Shown piece by piece: positions 53,781-62,999 of a stretch of 64,000 nucleotides of DNA. The position numbers and the translations under genes are program-made. The DNA is from Kofleriaceae bacterium (GTDB lineage: Bacteria > Myxococcota_A > Polyangia > Haliangiales > Haliangiaceae), in assembly GCA_020633495.1 (NCBI GenBank), contig JACKDR010000028.1, positions 38,498 to 102,497 of the forward strand. The letters are read 5' to 3'. The first letter of the stretch is position 1; each line of letters starts with the position of its first letter. The notes under the pieces are model-generated. The model saw only the letters and a program-made list of their open reading frames with translations. It made no database searches and was not told where the DNA came from.

Positions 53781-55319
53781 ATGCGCTACCTCGATCTGAT
53801 CGCTGCGCGCCCGGTGTTGTGGACGCTCTTTCTGACCTACCTCGCGGCGGTGGCCGGCCTGGCCGTCCTCGGCCGCCGGCGCGCCCGCGCCGACGCCCGC
53901 AGCTTCGCGATCGGCCGCACCGGCCCGGTGGTGGCCGGCATGACGCTGGCGGCGTCGATCGCGTCGACCGCGACGTTCGTCATCAACCCCGGCTTCGTCT
54001 ACGTGCACGGGGTCTCGGCGCTGTTGCACTTCGGCGTCGCCGCCGTCGTCGGCATGACCGTCGGGCTCCTGCTGGTGTGCGGCAAGTTCCGCCGCCAGGG
54101 CGCCGCCGCCGGCGCCGTGACCCTGCCGCAGTGGGTCGGCCAGCGCTACGGCTCGCGCGGCCTGCGCCTCTTGTTCGCGGCGATGAACCTCCTGTCGCTG
54201 TGCTTCGTCGTGCTGATCGTCGGCGGCCTGTCGATCGTCATGCAGAAGACGCTGGGCCTGGGCAACGTCGAGAGCCTGGTCATCGTCACGGTCTTCGTCT
54301 TCGGCTACGTCCTGATCGGCGGCGCCTACGCCAACGCCTACGCCAACACCTTCCAGGCCGCGATCATGGGCGTCGTCGCGATCATGATCGTCGGCAGCGG
54401 CCTGCACCACCTCGCCGGCGGCCTCGGCGCCGCCGCCGACAAGCTGCGCGCGATCGACCCCAACCTGGTGGCGCCGGTCAACGCGGCCAGCCCGCTGTTC
54501 GGCAGCGTCTTCTCGGTGTTCGTGTCGGGCTTCGTCATCGGCTTCGCGCTGATGTGCCAGCCCCACATCATGACCACCGCGCTGTACGTCGAGGACGATC
54601 GCAAGATGCGGCGCGCCCTGGCGGTCGCGATCACGCTGTCGATCGTGTTCGCCAGCGTGCTGCTGGCCGGGCTGTGGGCGCGGCTGGCCGACATCCCGGC
54701 GTCGGCGTTCGTCGACCCGGCGACCGGCGCGTTCCGCCAGGACCGGGTCATGACCGTGTACCTCGCCGAGACGTTCTCGCCGGCGGCGATGGGCCTGGTG
54801 ATGGTCGCGCTGCTGGCCGCGGGCATGAGCACGATGTCGGCGCTGCTGGTGGCGCTGTCGAGCATCACCGGCAACGACCTGTACCTGGGGCTGCGCGGCC
54901 TGCGGCGCGGCGCGGCCGACGCGGACGCCGGGGACACCGCGGCGCGGGCGCAGCGGGCCAGCCGGGTCGTGCTGATCGGCCTCGGCCTGCTGGTCTTCCT
55001 GATCGCGCTGCACCCGCCGCGGCTGCTCGGCATCTTCGGCCAGCTCGGCGTCTACGGCCTGGTCGCCGCCGCGGCCGCGCCGATCGTCCTCGGCGTCCTG
55101 CTGCCGGCGATGGGCCGGCGGTCGGCGTTCGCCGCCGCGCTGGTCGGCGGCGGCACCCACTTCGGCCTGTACTTCCTCGGCGGCATCGCCAACCCGGCGG
55201 CCTCGGCGACCTACGGCATCCTGGCCAGCGTCGCGGTGGCGCTCGCCGGCGTCCTGCTCGGCGCCCGCGGTCGGGCCCGCGGCCGCACCGCCGCGCCGTC
55301 GACCGCGGCGCTGGCGTAG
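53781..55319 (+). CDS. Sodium:solute symporter (SSF family)
   Basis: A 512-residue inner-membrane transporter with about 13 hydrophobic segments from ATG 53781. SSF landmarks: SFAIGRTGPVVAGMTLAASIASTATFVINPGF (partly quoted), GGLSIVMQKTLGL, GGAYANAYANTFQAAIM, and LLAAGMSTMSALLVALSSITGNDLY, the sodium-site helix. Substrates in the family include proline, pantothenate, pyruvate, acetate and other monocarboxylates. Because the gene is divergent from phaP and carries a PhaR-like box, a monocarboxylate such as 3-hydroxybutyrate or acetate is an attractive guess, not shown by the sequence. Confidence 0.85.
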   Translation: MRYLDLIAARPVLWTLFLTYLAAVAGLAVLGRRRARADARSFAIGRTGPVVAGMTLAASIASTATFVINPGFVYVHGVSALLHFGVAAVVGMTVGLLLVCGKFRRQGAAAGAVTLPQWVGQRYGSRGLRLLFAAMNLLSLCFVVLIVGGLSIVMQKTLGLGNVESLVIVTVFVFGYVLIGGAYANAYANTFQAAIMGVVAIMIVGSGLHHLAGGLGAAADKLRAIDPNLVAPVNAASPLFGSVFSVFVSGFVIGFALMCQPHIMTTALYVEDDRKMRRALAVAITLSIVFASVLLAGLWARLADIPASAFVDPATGAFRQDRVMTVYLAETFSPAAMGLVMVALLAAGMSTMSALLVALSSITGNDLYLGLRGLRRGAADADAGDTAARAQRASRVVLIGLGLLVFLIALHPPRLLGIFGQLGVYGLVAAAAAPIVLGVLLPAMGRRSAFAAALVGGGTHFGLYFLGGIANPAASATYGILASVAVALAGVLLGARGRARGRTAAPSTAALA

Positions 55320-55367
55320 CGCGCGCCGCGCCGGCGGATCGGCGGCGGCGCTCCGGCGGCGGACCGG

Positions 55368-55701
55368 CGCCCGCCCTCGACTCCGCCCTCGCGGCTGCGC
55401 CGCTCGGGCTGCGCTCGGGGTGAGCGATGGAGGCCAGCGCTCGCGGCTGCGCCGCTCGGGGCTGCGCTCGGGGTGAGCGATGGAGGCCAGCGCTCGCGGC
55501 TGCGCCGCTCGGGCTGCGCTCGGGATGAGCGATGGAGGCCAGCGCTCGCGGCTGCGCCGCTCGGGCTGCGCTCGGGGTGAGCGATGGAGGCCAGCGCTCG
55601 CGGCTGCGCCGCTCGGGCTGCGCTCGGGCTCGCTGCGCCGCTCACCCCGAGCGGAGGGGGAGGCGCGCAGCGCCGACCCCGCAGTCGAGGGGGCGGGCAC
55701 C
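55368..55701. repeat. Palindromic repeat element, copy 2 (expanded)
   Basis: A 334-base element with imperfect terminal inverted repeats (CGCCCGCCCTCGACTCCG at the left, its near complement GCAGTCGAGGGGGCGGGC at the right) related to copy 1 at 47025-47192. It fills most of the 439-base stretch without genes between the symporter and phaR; the rest of that stretch shows nothing recognisable. The inside is expanded by a tandem array. Confidence 0.75.
55391..55632 (+). repeat. 52-bp tandem repeat array (about 4.7 units)
   Basis: Units start at 55391, 55443, 55496, 55548 and 55600, each beginning GCGGCTGCGCCGCTCGGGCT and ending in GCGATGGAGGCCAGCGCTC; one unit has an extra G and one has GGGATGAGC for GGGGTGAGC. 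The near-perfect identity implies recent expansion. Not a CRISPR, since units are contiguous without unique spacers. Confidence 0.9.
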
Positions 55702-55758
55702 GTCGCACGATCGCGTGCCGCGGTCGACGCCGGGTCGCTGCGGCCGCCGCCGCCCGCG

Positions 55759-56469
55759 CTACTCGGTGCGCTTGCGGCGCCGGGCGCCGGGCTTGCCCAG
55801 GTTGCTCGCCTTCGGCGCGTCGCTGCGGACCGACCGCTTGAGCTCGTCGAGCTCGCGGCGCAGCGCGGCGATGTCGTCGTCGCGGCGGCGGTCGCCGGCG
55901 TCGTCGCCGTCGTCGCTGTCGTCGTCGGGGGGCGGCGGCTCGGCGCCGGGCGGCGGCGCGGCGTACCCCGGCGGCGGATAGCCCGGCGGCGGGTAGCCGG
56001 CGGGCGTGCCCTGCGCGGGGTAGCCGGCGGGGGCCTGGCCGCCGAAGCCGAAGCCGGCGGCCTGGCCGAACGGGGTCGCCATCCACAGCCGGGCCAGGGC
56101 GTCGCCGGCGTTGAGCGGCAGGGTCGCCAGCGGGTTGACCTGGGCGATCGCCTGCACGCCGCGACGCGCCTGCAGGTACACCTCGAGCGCGCTCGACACG
56201 TAGCGCGAGAAGAACTCGGCCAGGCTGTCGTCGCCCATCCGCACCAGCTGGGTCAGCAGGGGCACCGGCAACAGCTTGGCCTGGCCACCCTCGAGGATGA
56301 TCTGGGCCAGGGTCGCCTGGGTCAGCTCCTCGCCGGTCTGGGCGTCGATGACCTTCACGTCGACGCCGCTGCGAACCTTGGTCGCCAGCTCGTCGAGCGT
56401 CACGTAGCGGCTGTCACCGGTGTCGTAGAGGCGCCGGTTGCCGTACTTCTTGACGATCGTGGGGGCCAT
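55759..56469 (-). CDS. phaR: PHA synthesis regulator PhaR
   Basis: A 236-residue DNA- and granule-binding repressor. The N-terminal PHB/PHA accumulation regulator domain is unmistakable (VKKYGNRRLYDTGDSRYVTL, DELATKVRSGVDVKVIDAQTGEELTQATLAQIILE), followed by a second domain (about 65-120). The C-terminus is unusual: a Gly/Pro/Tyr-rich repeat stretch (PAGYPAQGTPAGYPPPGYPPPGY), an Asp-rich run, a short coiled coil (DDDIAALRRELDELKR) and a basic tail (RRRKRTE). Family members bind PHA granules and release promoters such as phaP when polymer accumulates. ATG 56469 coincides with the predicted transcript start, so its mRNA may be leaderless; the gene appears autoregulated. Confidence 0.93.
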   Translation of the reverse strand: MAPTIVKKYGNRRLYDTGDSRYVTLDELATKVRSGVDVKVIDAQTGEELTQATLAQIILEGGQAKLLPVPLLTQLVRMGDDSLAEFFSRYVSSALEVYLQARRGVQAIAQVNPLATLPLNAGDALARLWMATPFGQAAGFGFGGQAPAGYPAQGTPAGYPPPGYPPPGYAAPPPGAEPPPPDDDSDDGDDAGDRRRDDDIAALRRELDELKRSVRSDAPKASNLGKPGARRRKRTE

Positions 56470-56475
56470 GCAGGG

Positions 56476-56504
56476 ACCCTAGCTGCACTGCACAATCGTG
56501 ACAA
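56476..56504 (-). promoter_or_regulatory. phaR promoter
   Basis: Minus-strand TTGTCA (56504-56499) and TAGGGT (56481-56476), 17-base spacer. The -10 ends 6 bases before the ATG at 56469, giving a leaderless transcript. The spacer is occupied by PhaR-like box C. Confidence 0.6.
56483..56495. promoter_or_regulatory. PhaR-like box C (in the phaR promoter spacer)
   Basis: CTGCACTGCACAA lies entirely between the -35 and -10 of the phaR promoter. A protein bound here would block RNA polymerase, consistent with autorepression. Confidence 0.65.
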
Positions 56505-56516
56505 GGGTCATGCATG

Positions 56517-56529
56517 TTGCGCTGCACAA
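56517..56529. promoter_or_regulatory. PhaR-like box D (lipoprotein-phaC operon)
   Basis: TTGCGCTGCACAA, ending 8 bases upstream of the -35 of the plus-strand operon, the same geometry as box A at phaP. It also lies 12 bases beyond the phaR -35, so it may serve both promoters. Confidence 0.62.
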
Positions 56530-56537
56530 GAACGGGG

Positions 56538-56566
56538 TTGACATCCCGAACCCGGTTCCGTAGTGT
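56538..56566 (+). promoter_or_regulatory. Promoter of the 56594-64000 operon
   Basis: Perfect -35 TTGACA (56538-56543), 17-base spacer, -10 TAGTGT (56561-56566); predicted start about 20 bases before ATG 56594, with GGGGAAA as ribosome site. Confidence 0.65.
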
Positions 56567-56593
56567 CGGCTCGGTTTCGCGCGGGGAAACACG

Positions 56594-57502
56594 ATGCGCA
56601 CCTGGCTCCTCACCACCCTTGTTGCACTGCAATATGCCGCCCTCGCGACCGGCTGCGCCGGCAGCCAGGCCGACAGCTGCGACCGCAACCAGGACTGCCC
56701 GTCGGGCTTCTGCCGCGCCGACCACACCTGCGCGCCGGCCGACGGCGACGGCGGCGTCGAGCCCGACGGCGACGGCACCCCGGACGCCGAGGGGCCGGTC
56801 GGCTGCACCCCCGACCACGACGGCATCCTGACCCGCGCCGAGCTGCCCCTGCAGCCGGGCCGGGTCGCCACCTACCGGGTCGCGCTCGACGCCACCGTGT
56901 CCACCGCCGGCACCCAGCAGTCCAGCGGCCAGCGCGCCTGGGACCTCGGCACCGCGCTGACCGGCGACGCCGACGTCACCCAGACCCTGCTCGACCCCGC
57001 CGACCAGTGGTGGGCGGCCAGCTTCCCCGACGCGAGCTACGCCACCACGCTGTCGGCCGAGTCCGACCTGCTCGGCGTCTTCGAGCTGACCGACACCCGG
57101 CTGCGCCTGCTCGGCGTGGTGTCGCCGACCGGCGGCTCGCTGCGCACCGAGCTGGCCTACGACCCGCCGGTCGACGTCCTGGTCCTGCCCATGGGCCCGT
57201 CGGCGTCGTGGACCGTCGACACCACGATCACCGGCCTCGCCCAGGGCGTGGCCAGCTACTACACCGAGAGCTACGAGTCGCGGGTCGACGCGGTCGGCAC
57301 CCTCGACACCCCGTACGGCCCCTTCCCGGTGTCGCGGGTCGCGGTCGACCTGACCCGCCAGGTCGGCGCGCTGATCACCACCAAGCGCACGTTCGCGTTC
57401 GTCGCCGAGTGCTACGCCCAGGTCGGCACGATCGTGTCGCAGGACTACGAGTCCGGCAGCGAGTTCACCGACGCCGCCGAGGTGCGGAGGCTGGCGCCGT
57501 GA
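56594..57502 (+). CDS. Lipoprotein A of the PHA-linked operon
   Basis: A 302-residue lipoprotein (signal peptide with lipobox LATGC, Cys21) followed by a Cys-rich patch (SCDRNQDCPSGFCRADHTC) and an Asp/Gly linker. The folded part starts at a short acidic loop, CTPDHDGILTRAELP, that resembles an EF-hand-type calcium loop. It is paralogous to lipoprotein B at 60195: both share CxPDxDGxLTxAELP, WDL, WxAxxFP, LxGVxSxxGG-like, YDxPVxVLxLP and a closing VRRxA. Function unknown. It overlaps the next gene by 4 bases (GTGA), so it is translationally coupled to the hydrolase-barrel protein it may accompany in the outer membrane. Confidence 0.75.
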   Translation: MRTWLLTTLVALQYAALATGCAGSQADSCDRNQDCPSGFCRADHTCAPADGDGGVEPDGDGTPDAEGPVGCTPDHDGILTRAELPLQPGRVATYRVALDATVSTAGTQQSSGQRAWDLGTALTGDADVTQTLLDPADQWWAASFPDASYATTLSAESDLLGVFELTDTRLRLLGVVSPTGGSLRTELAYDPPVDVLVLPMGPSASWTVDTTITGLAQGVASYYTESYESRVDAVGTLDTPYGPFPVSRVAVDLTRQVGALITTKRTFAFVAECYAQVGTIVSQDYESGSEFTDAAEVRRLAP

Positions 57503-60195
57503 GGCTCGCCGCCGCGGCGCTGGCGATCGTCGCCGCGGTGGCCCTCGCCGGCTGCCCGCAGTTCCACGCGGCGTCGCCGCCCGGCGCGCCGGCCGACGCC
57601 ACGTTCGTCGACGTCGACGGCGTCGCGATCCACTACCGCGATCTCGGCGCCGGCGAGGACCGCCGCACCGTGGTCCTGATCCACGGCTACGGCGCGTCGC
57701 TCGACACCTGGCGCGGCGTCCAGGAGGTCCTGGCCCGCCACTTCCGGGTCGTCGCGATCGACCTGCCCGGCTTCGGCTGGTCGGGGCGCCCGGCCGGCGG
57801 CGACGAGATCTACGCCCCCGAGGGCGAGGCCCGCCTGGTGTGGCGCGCCCTCGACCGCCTCGGCGTCGGCGACGCCGCGCTGGTCGGCCACTCGTGGGGC
57901 ACCTCGGTGGTGCTGTCGATGGCGCTGCAGCAGCCGGCGCGGGTCCGGCGTATCGCGCTGTACTCGGCGTACGTCTTCGAGGACCAGGTGCCGGGCTTCT
58001 TCCACTGGGCCCAGGTCGGCGGCCTCGGCGAGGCCCTGTTCGGGCTGTTCTACGGCGAGCGCATCGAGGACCGCGCCGCGCTCGCCTACCACGACGAGCG
58101 CTACCTGACCCAGGCCCGCATCGATCACGTCGAGGCCGAGCTGGCCCGCCCGGGCACCGCCGCCGCGGCGCTGGCGTCGGCGCGCGGCCAGCGCTACCGC
58201 GACCTCGAGAAGCGGTGGCGGACCCTGACCCAGCCGGTGCTGCTCCTGTGGGGCGACGACGATCAGGTGACGCCGCTGCGCTTCGGCCAGCGCCTGGCCC
58301 GCGAGCTGCCCAACGCGCACCTCGAGGTCTACGCCGCGTGCGGCCACGTCCCCATGGTCGAGGCCCGGGTGCCGACGACCCGCGATCTGCTGGCGTTCCT
58401 CGAGCGCGACGTCGCCGGCGAGGCCGCGGTCGCCGCGCCGCCGGTCGCGGGCGCCGCCGACGACGACGGCGCCGACGCCGCCGACGATGGCGCCGTCACC
58501 GACGCCGACGAGCCCGCCGTCCCCGCCGCGGCGCCACCCGCGCCCGCGCCCGCCGCCGCCGCGGTCGCGCCCGCGGTCCCCGACGCCATCGATCCCCTCG
58601 ACATCCCGCCGGTCCCCGAGACCCTCACGATCGATCCGCGCGACCTGCCGCCCCTCCACGCCGCCGCCGACGTCGCCGTCCTCGGCGCCGAGCTGGCGCC
58701 GCGCAAGTTCGCCGCGCCGCGCAGCAAGGTCGAGGCCGACATCCACGGCGTCCTGCGCGCCCGCGGCGAGAGCCTCTACAACCTCGACCTCGACCGCGGC
58801 CTCGATCCGTCGGGCCACGCGCTGTTCCCGGTGCCGCTCGACGGCGGCCAGCGGCTGTCCGGCGGCGACCTGCGCTTCCGCAGCGACCTCGCCTTCTACG
58901 CGCCCGGCACCGGCGTCGCGGTCAAGCTGCGGGTCGACGTCCTCGACGACGTCGCGCTGGGCTCGACCCCCGAGGTCGGCACCGGCCGGGCGCCGACGCC
59001 GTCGGCGTCGCCGGGCCAGACCGCCGGGCTGGTCCGGGTCGAGCGCGCCTGGGGCGAGGCGCTGACCCCGTTCGGCGTCCTCGCCGCCGGCCGCATGGGC
59101 GCGCACTGGGGCCTGGGCATCGCCGCCAACGGCGGCGACTGCGACGACTGCGACGGCGGCGACGCCGCCGACCGGGTCGCGTTCCTGGCGCCGCTGTTCG
59201 GCCACCTGCTGGCGCTGTCCTACGACTTCTCGTGGAGCGGCCCGGTCACCGCCCGCAAGGACGCGGCCCGCACCGTCGAGCTCGCCGAGTCCGACGACGT
59301 CACGACGGTCACGGTCGCGCTGCTGAACGCGCGCACCCCGGCGACGCTGCTGCGCCGCGCCGCCGCCGGCCGCGCCACCGTCGAGTACGGCGCCTACGTC
59401 AGCCACCGCTGGCAGGCCGACGACGTCCCGGCGGCGTACCTGCCTGTCGCGGTGCCGGTCGGCCTCGACGATCCGGCGCAGCTGATGGCGCGCGACTTCT
59501 CGGCGACCAGCGCCGGCGGCTGGCTGCGCATGCTGACCCCCGGCTTCCGCCTCGAGGCCGAGGCGATCTACGCCCACGCCCGGGTCGGCCAGACCTCGCT
59601 GATCCCCGGCGTCGAGCTGACCCAGCCCGCGACCTCGAACCAGGTCGGCCTCGCGGTCGAGACCGAGGCCAAGCTGGGCGGGCTCCACCTCGGCGTCGAC
59701 GGCGGCTTCGCCAGCGGCGACGACGCCCCCGGGTTCGGCGCGTTCCCCGTGCCCGGCGCCGCCGCCGCCCAGCCCGGCGACCTCGACGGCCCGCAGGCCG
59801 ATCCGCCCGGCGACACCACCGTCGACAACTTCCGCTTCCACCCCGACTACCGCATCGACCGCATCCTGTTCCGCGAGATCATCGGCACGATCACCGACGC
59901 CGCCTACCTGCGGCCCCACGTCACCGCCCGGCTCGCCGACCTCGGCCACGCCTGGATCGAGGCCGGCGCCACGCTGATCGCGTCGTGGGCGATCGAGCCG
60001 TCGTCGACGCCCAGCGGCGCCCGCGCCCTCGGCGTCGAGGTCGACCCGACGCTGACCTTCGGCTCGCGCGACGGCTTCCGCGCCGCCCTCGAGTACGCGG
60101 TGCTGCTGCCCGGCGCCGCCTTCGACAACCCCGACCAGGGCCTCGACGCCGCGCCCGCCCAGCTGTGGCGGGTCCGCGTGGGGTACGTGTTCTGA
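57499..60195 (+). CDS. Alpha/beta-hydrolase lipoprotein fused to TIGR04551-type outer-membrane barrel
   Basis: An 898-residue two-part protein from GTG 57499. Signal peptide with lipobox LAGC (Cys19). Residues 35-310 are an alpha/beta hydrolase: oxyanion HGYG (62-65), nucleophile Ser132 in GHSWG, acid in GDDDQVTP (about 253-255), His283 in CGHVPM. An Ala/Pro/Asp linker (310-395) leads to a barrel domain (400-898) with GLDPSGHALFPVPLDGG, GEALTPFGVLAAGRMGAHWG, NGGDCDDCDGGDAADRVAF, GDLDGPQADPPGD and RIDRILFREIIGTITDAAY, phrases typical of the myxobacterial TIGR04551 family; it ends in Phe. The fusion would present an esterase/lipase at the outer membrane. It is embedded in the PHA operon. Confidence 0.85.
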   Translation: MRLAAAALAIVAAVALAGCPQFHAASPPGAPADATFVDVDGVAIHYRDLGAGEDRRTVVLIHGYGASLDTWRGVQEVLARHFRVVAIDLPGFGWSGRPAGGDEIYAPEGEARLVWRALDRLGVGDAALVGHSWGTSVVLSMALQQPARVRRIALYSAYVFEDQVPGFFHWAQVGGLGEALFGLFYGERIEDRAALAYHDERYLTQARIDHVEAELARPGTAAAALASARGQRYRDLEKRWRTLTQPVLLLWGDDDQVTPLRFGQRLARELPNAHLEVYAACGHVPMVEARVPTTRDLLAFLERDVAGEAAVAAPPVAGAADDDGADAADDGAVTDADEPAVPAAAPPAPAPAAAAVAPAVPDAIDPLDIPPVPETLTIDPRDLPPLHAAADVAVLGAELAPRKFAAPRSKVEADIHGVLRARGESLYNLDLDRGLDPSGHALFPVPLDGGQRLSGGDLRFRSDLAFYAPGTGVAVKLRVDVLDDVALGSTPEVGTGRAPTPSASPGQTAGLVRVERAWGEALTPFGVLAAGRMGAHWGLGIAANGGDCDDCDGGDAADRVAFLAPLFGHLLALSYDFSWSGPVTARKDAARTVELAESDDVTTVTVALLNARTPATLLRRAAAGRATVEYGAYVSHRWQADDVPAAYLPVAVPVGLDDPAQLMARDFSATSAGGWLRMLTPGFRLEAEAIYAHARVGQTSLIPGVELTQPATSNQVGLAVETEAKLGGLHLGVDGGFASGDDAPGFGAFPVPGAAAAQPGDLDGPQADPPGDTTVDNFRFHPDYRIDRILFREIIGTITDAAYLRPHVTARLADLGHAWIEAGATLIASWAIEPSSTPSGARALGVEVDPTLTFGSRDGFRAALEYAVLLPGAAFDNPDQGLDAAPAQLWRVRVGYVF

Positions 60196-61031
60196 TGCGC
60201 GCCACCGCTCGCCACGCCGCCGTCGTCGTCGGGCTCGCCGCGTGCGCCGCCGGCGGCGCCGCCTGCCAGGACAACCTCACGCCGGTCGGCGGCGACGACT
60301 TGACCCCGCCGCTGGCGTGCCTGCCCGACCGCGACGGCGTCCTGACCGCCGCCGAGCTGCCGGTCGCGCTCGGCGTCACCGCGACCTACTACGCGTCGCC
60401 GTCGGGGCGGACCCGCACCGTCGACCTCGCCGGCGTCGACCGCGACGGCGTCCTCACCTGGGACCTGTCGGCCGAGGATCCCGACGACGACGTCGTCGAC
60501 ATCGGCCCGACCGCGCTGGCCGGCCACTGGTACGCCGGCGACTTCCCCGGCGGCGCGTTCGTCACCCGCGACGGCGACGTCGACGCGATCTACCACCTCG
60601 ACGACGCCGGGCTGTGGCTGCACGGCGTCGCCTCCGCCGAGCCCGACCCGCCCGCCGGCCGCACGCTCCTGCGCTACGACGCGCCGGTCGCGGTGCTGCG
60701 GCTGCCGCTGGCCGACGGCGACGCCTGGACCGAGACCGGCACGGTGTCGACCGGCACCCTGCAGGGGCTGCCCTACGTCGGCACCGACACCTACGAGATC
60801 GAGGCCGCCGGCGCCGGCGACCTCGAGGTCCCGTACGTCCGCTTCGCGCCGACGCTGCGGGTCCGCACCCACGTCACCGTCGCGCCCGCCGCCGGCGGTT
60901 CGACGACGTCGCGGCGCCAGACCCTGTTCTTGTTCGAGTGCTTCGGCGAGGTCGCGCGGGCCGAGAGCATGCCCGACGAGCCCGCCGCCGACTTCACCAC
61001 CGCCGCCTACGTGCGGCGCTTCGCGCTGTAG
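60195..61031 (+). CDS. Lipoprotein B, paralogue of lipoprotein A
   Basis: A 278-residue lipoprotein whose ATG 60195 overlaps the preceding stop by one base. The signal peptide (HAAVVVGLAACAAGGAACQD) has two candidate lipid-acceptor Cys; GGAAC is the better lipobox. The CLPDRDGVLTAAELP loop and the following beta-rich domain (LTWDLSAEDPD, WYAGDFPGGAFVT, LWLHGVAS, LRYDAPVAVLRLPLADG, FLFECFGEVA, YVRRFAL) parallel lipoprotein A across their lengths. Two copies flanking the hydrolase-barrel gene suggest that they are its partner subunits. Function unknown. Confidence 0.75.
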   Translation: MRATARHAAVVVGLAACAAGGAACQDNLTPVGGDDLTPPLACLPDRDGVLTAAELPVALGVTATYYASPSGRTRTVDLAGVDRDGVLTWDLSAEDPDDDVVDIGPTALAGHWYAGDFPGGAFVTRDGDVDAIYHLDDAGLWLHGVASAEPDPPAGRTLLRYDAPVAVLRLPLADGDAWTETGTVSTGTLQGLPYVGTDTYEIEAAGAGDLEVPYVRFAPTLRVRTHVTVAPAAGGSTTSRRQTLFLFECFGEVARAESMPDEPAADFTTAAYVRRFAL

Positions 61032-61040
61032 GAGAACCCG

Positions 61041-61340
61041 ATGAGCGACAACGATCCGATGAACGTCTGGGACCTGTGGAAGCGTGGCTTCGCCGCCTGG
61101 GAGGGCGCGACCGCCAGCTACTTCGAGCGCGTGCTGTCCAACCCGTCGGTGCTCGGCCCCGCCGGCGCGATGCTGACCGCGGCGATGAAGACCAAGACCG
61201 CGACCGACCGCGCGATGTCGTCGTGGTGGTCGGCGTGGGGCCTGCCCAACCGCCGCGACCAGGAGCGCGCGCTGCACAAGCTCAACCAGATGGAGAGCCG
61301 CCTCTACGATCTCGAGGAGCGGCTCGAGGACGCGCGCTAG
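61041..61340 (+). CDS. Short PhaE-like / granule-associated protein
   Basis: A 99-residue protein from ATG 61041, preceded by TAGGAG. The start NVWDLWKRGFAAWEGATASYFERVLSNPSV has the aromatic helix of PHA-associated proteins, and the end WGLPNRRDQERALHKLNQMESRLYDLEERLEDAR matches the C-terminal PhaE pattern (a WGLPxRRD motif followed by a coiled coil). True PhaE subunits have about 340-370 residues; this one keeps only the synthase-proximal end. It lies two genes upstream of a phaC, so it may be a minimal synthase subunit or a phasin-like granule protein. Confidence 0.7.
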   Translation: MSDNDPMNVWDLWKRGFAAWEGATASYFERVLSNPSVLGPAGAMLTAAMKTKTATDRAMSSWWSAWGLPNRRDQERALHKLNQMESRLYDLEERLEDAR

Positions 61341-61370
61341 CCGCGCCCCGGTCAGGGAGGGGAGGACACC

Positions 61371-62995
<1,625 letters not shown>

Positions 62996-62999
<4 letters not shown>

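Noticed and set aside
55391..55632. CRISPR-like appearance of the 52-base array
   Set aside because: Units are contiguous with no unique spacers and no cas genes are nearby.
56622..56634. Fifth PhaR-like box (TTGCACTGCAATA)
   Set aside because: Lies in the signal-peptide codons of lipoprotein A and lacks the CACAA end; may be chance, though roadblock repression cannot be excluded.
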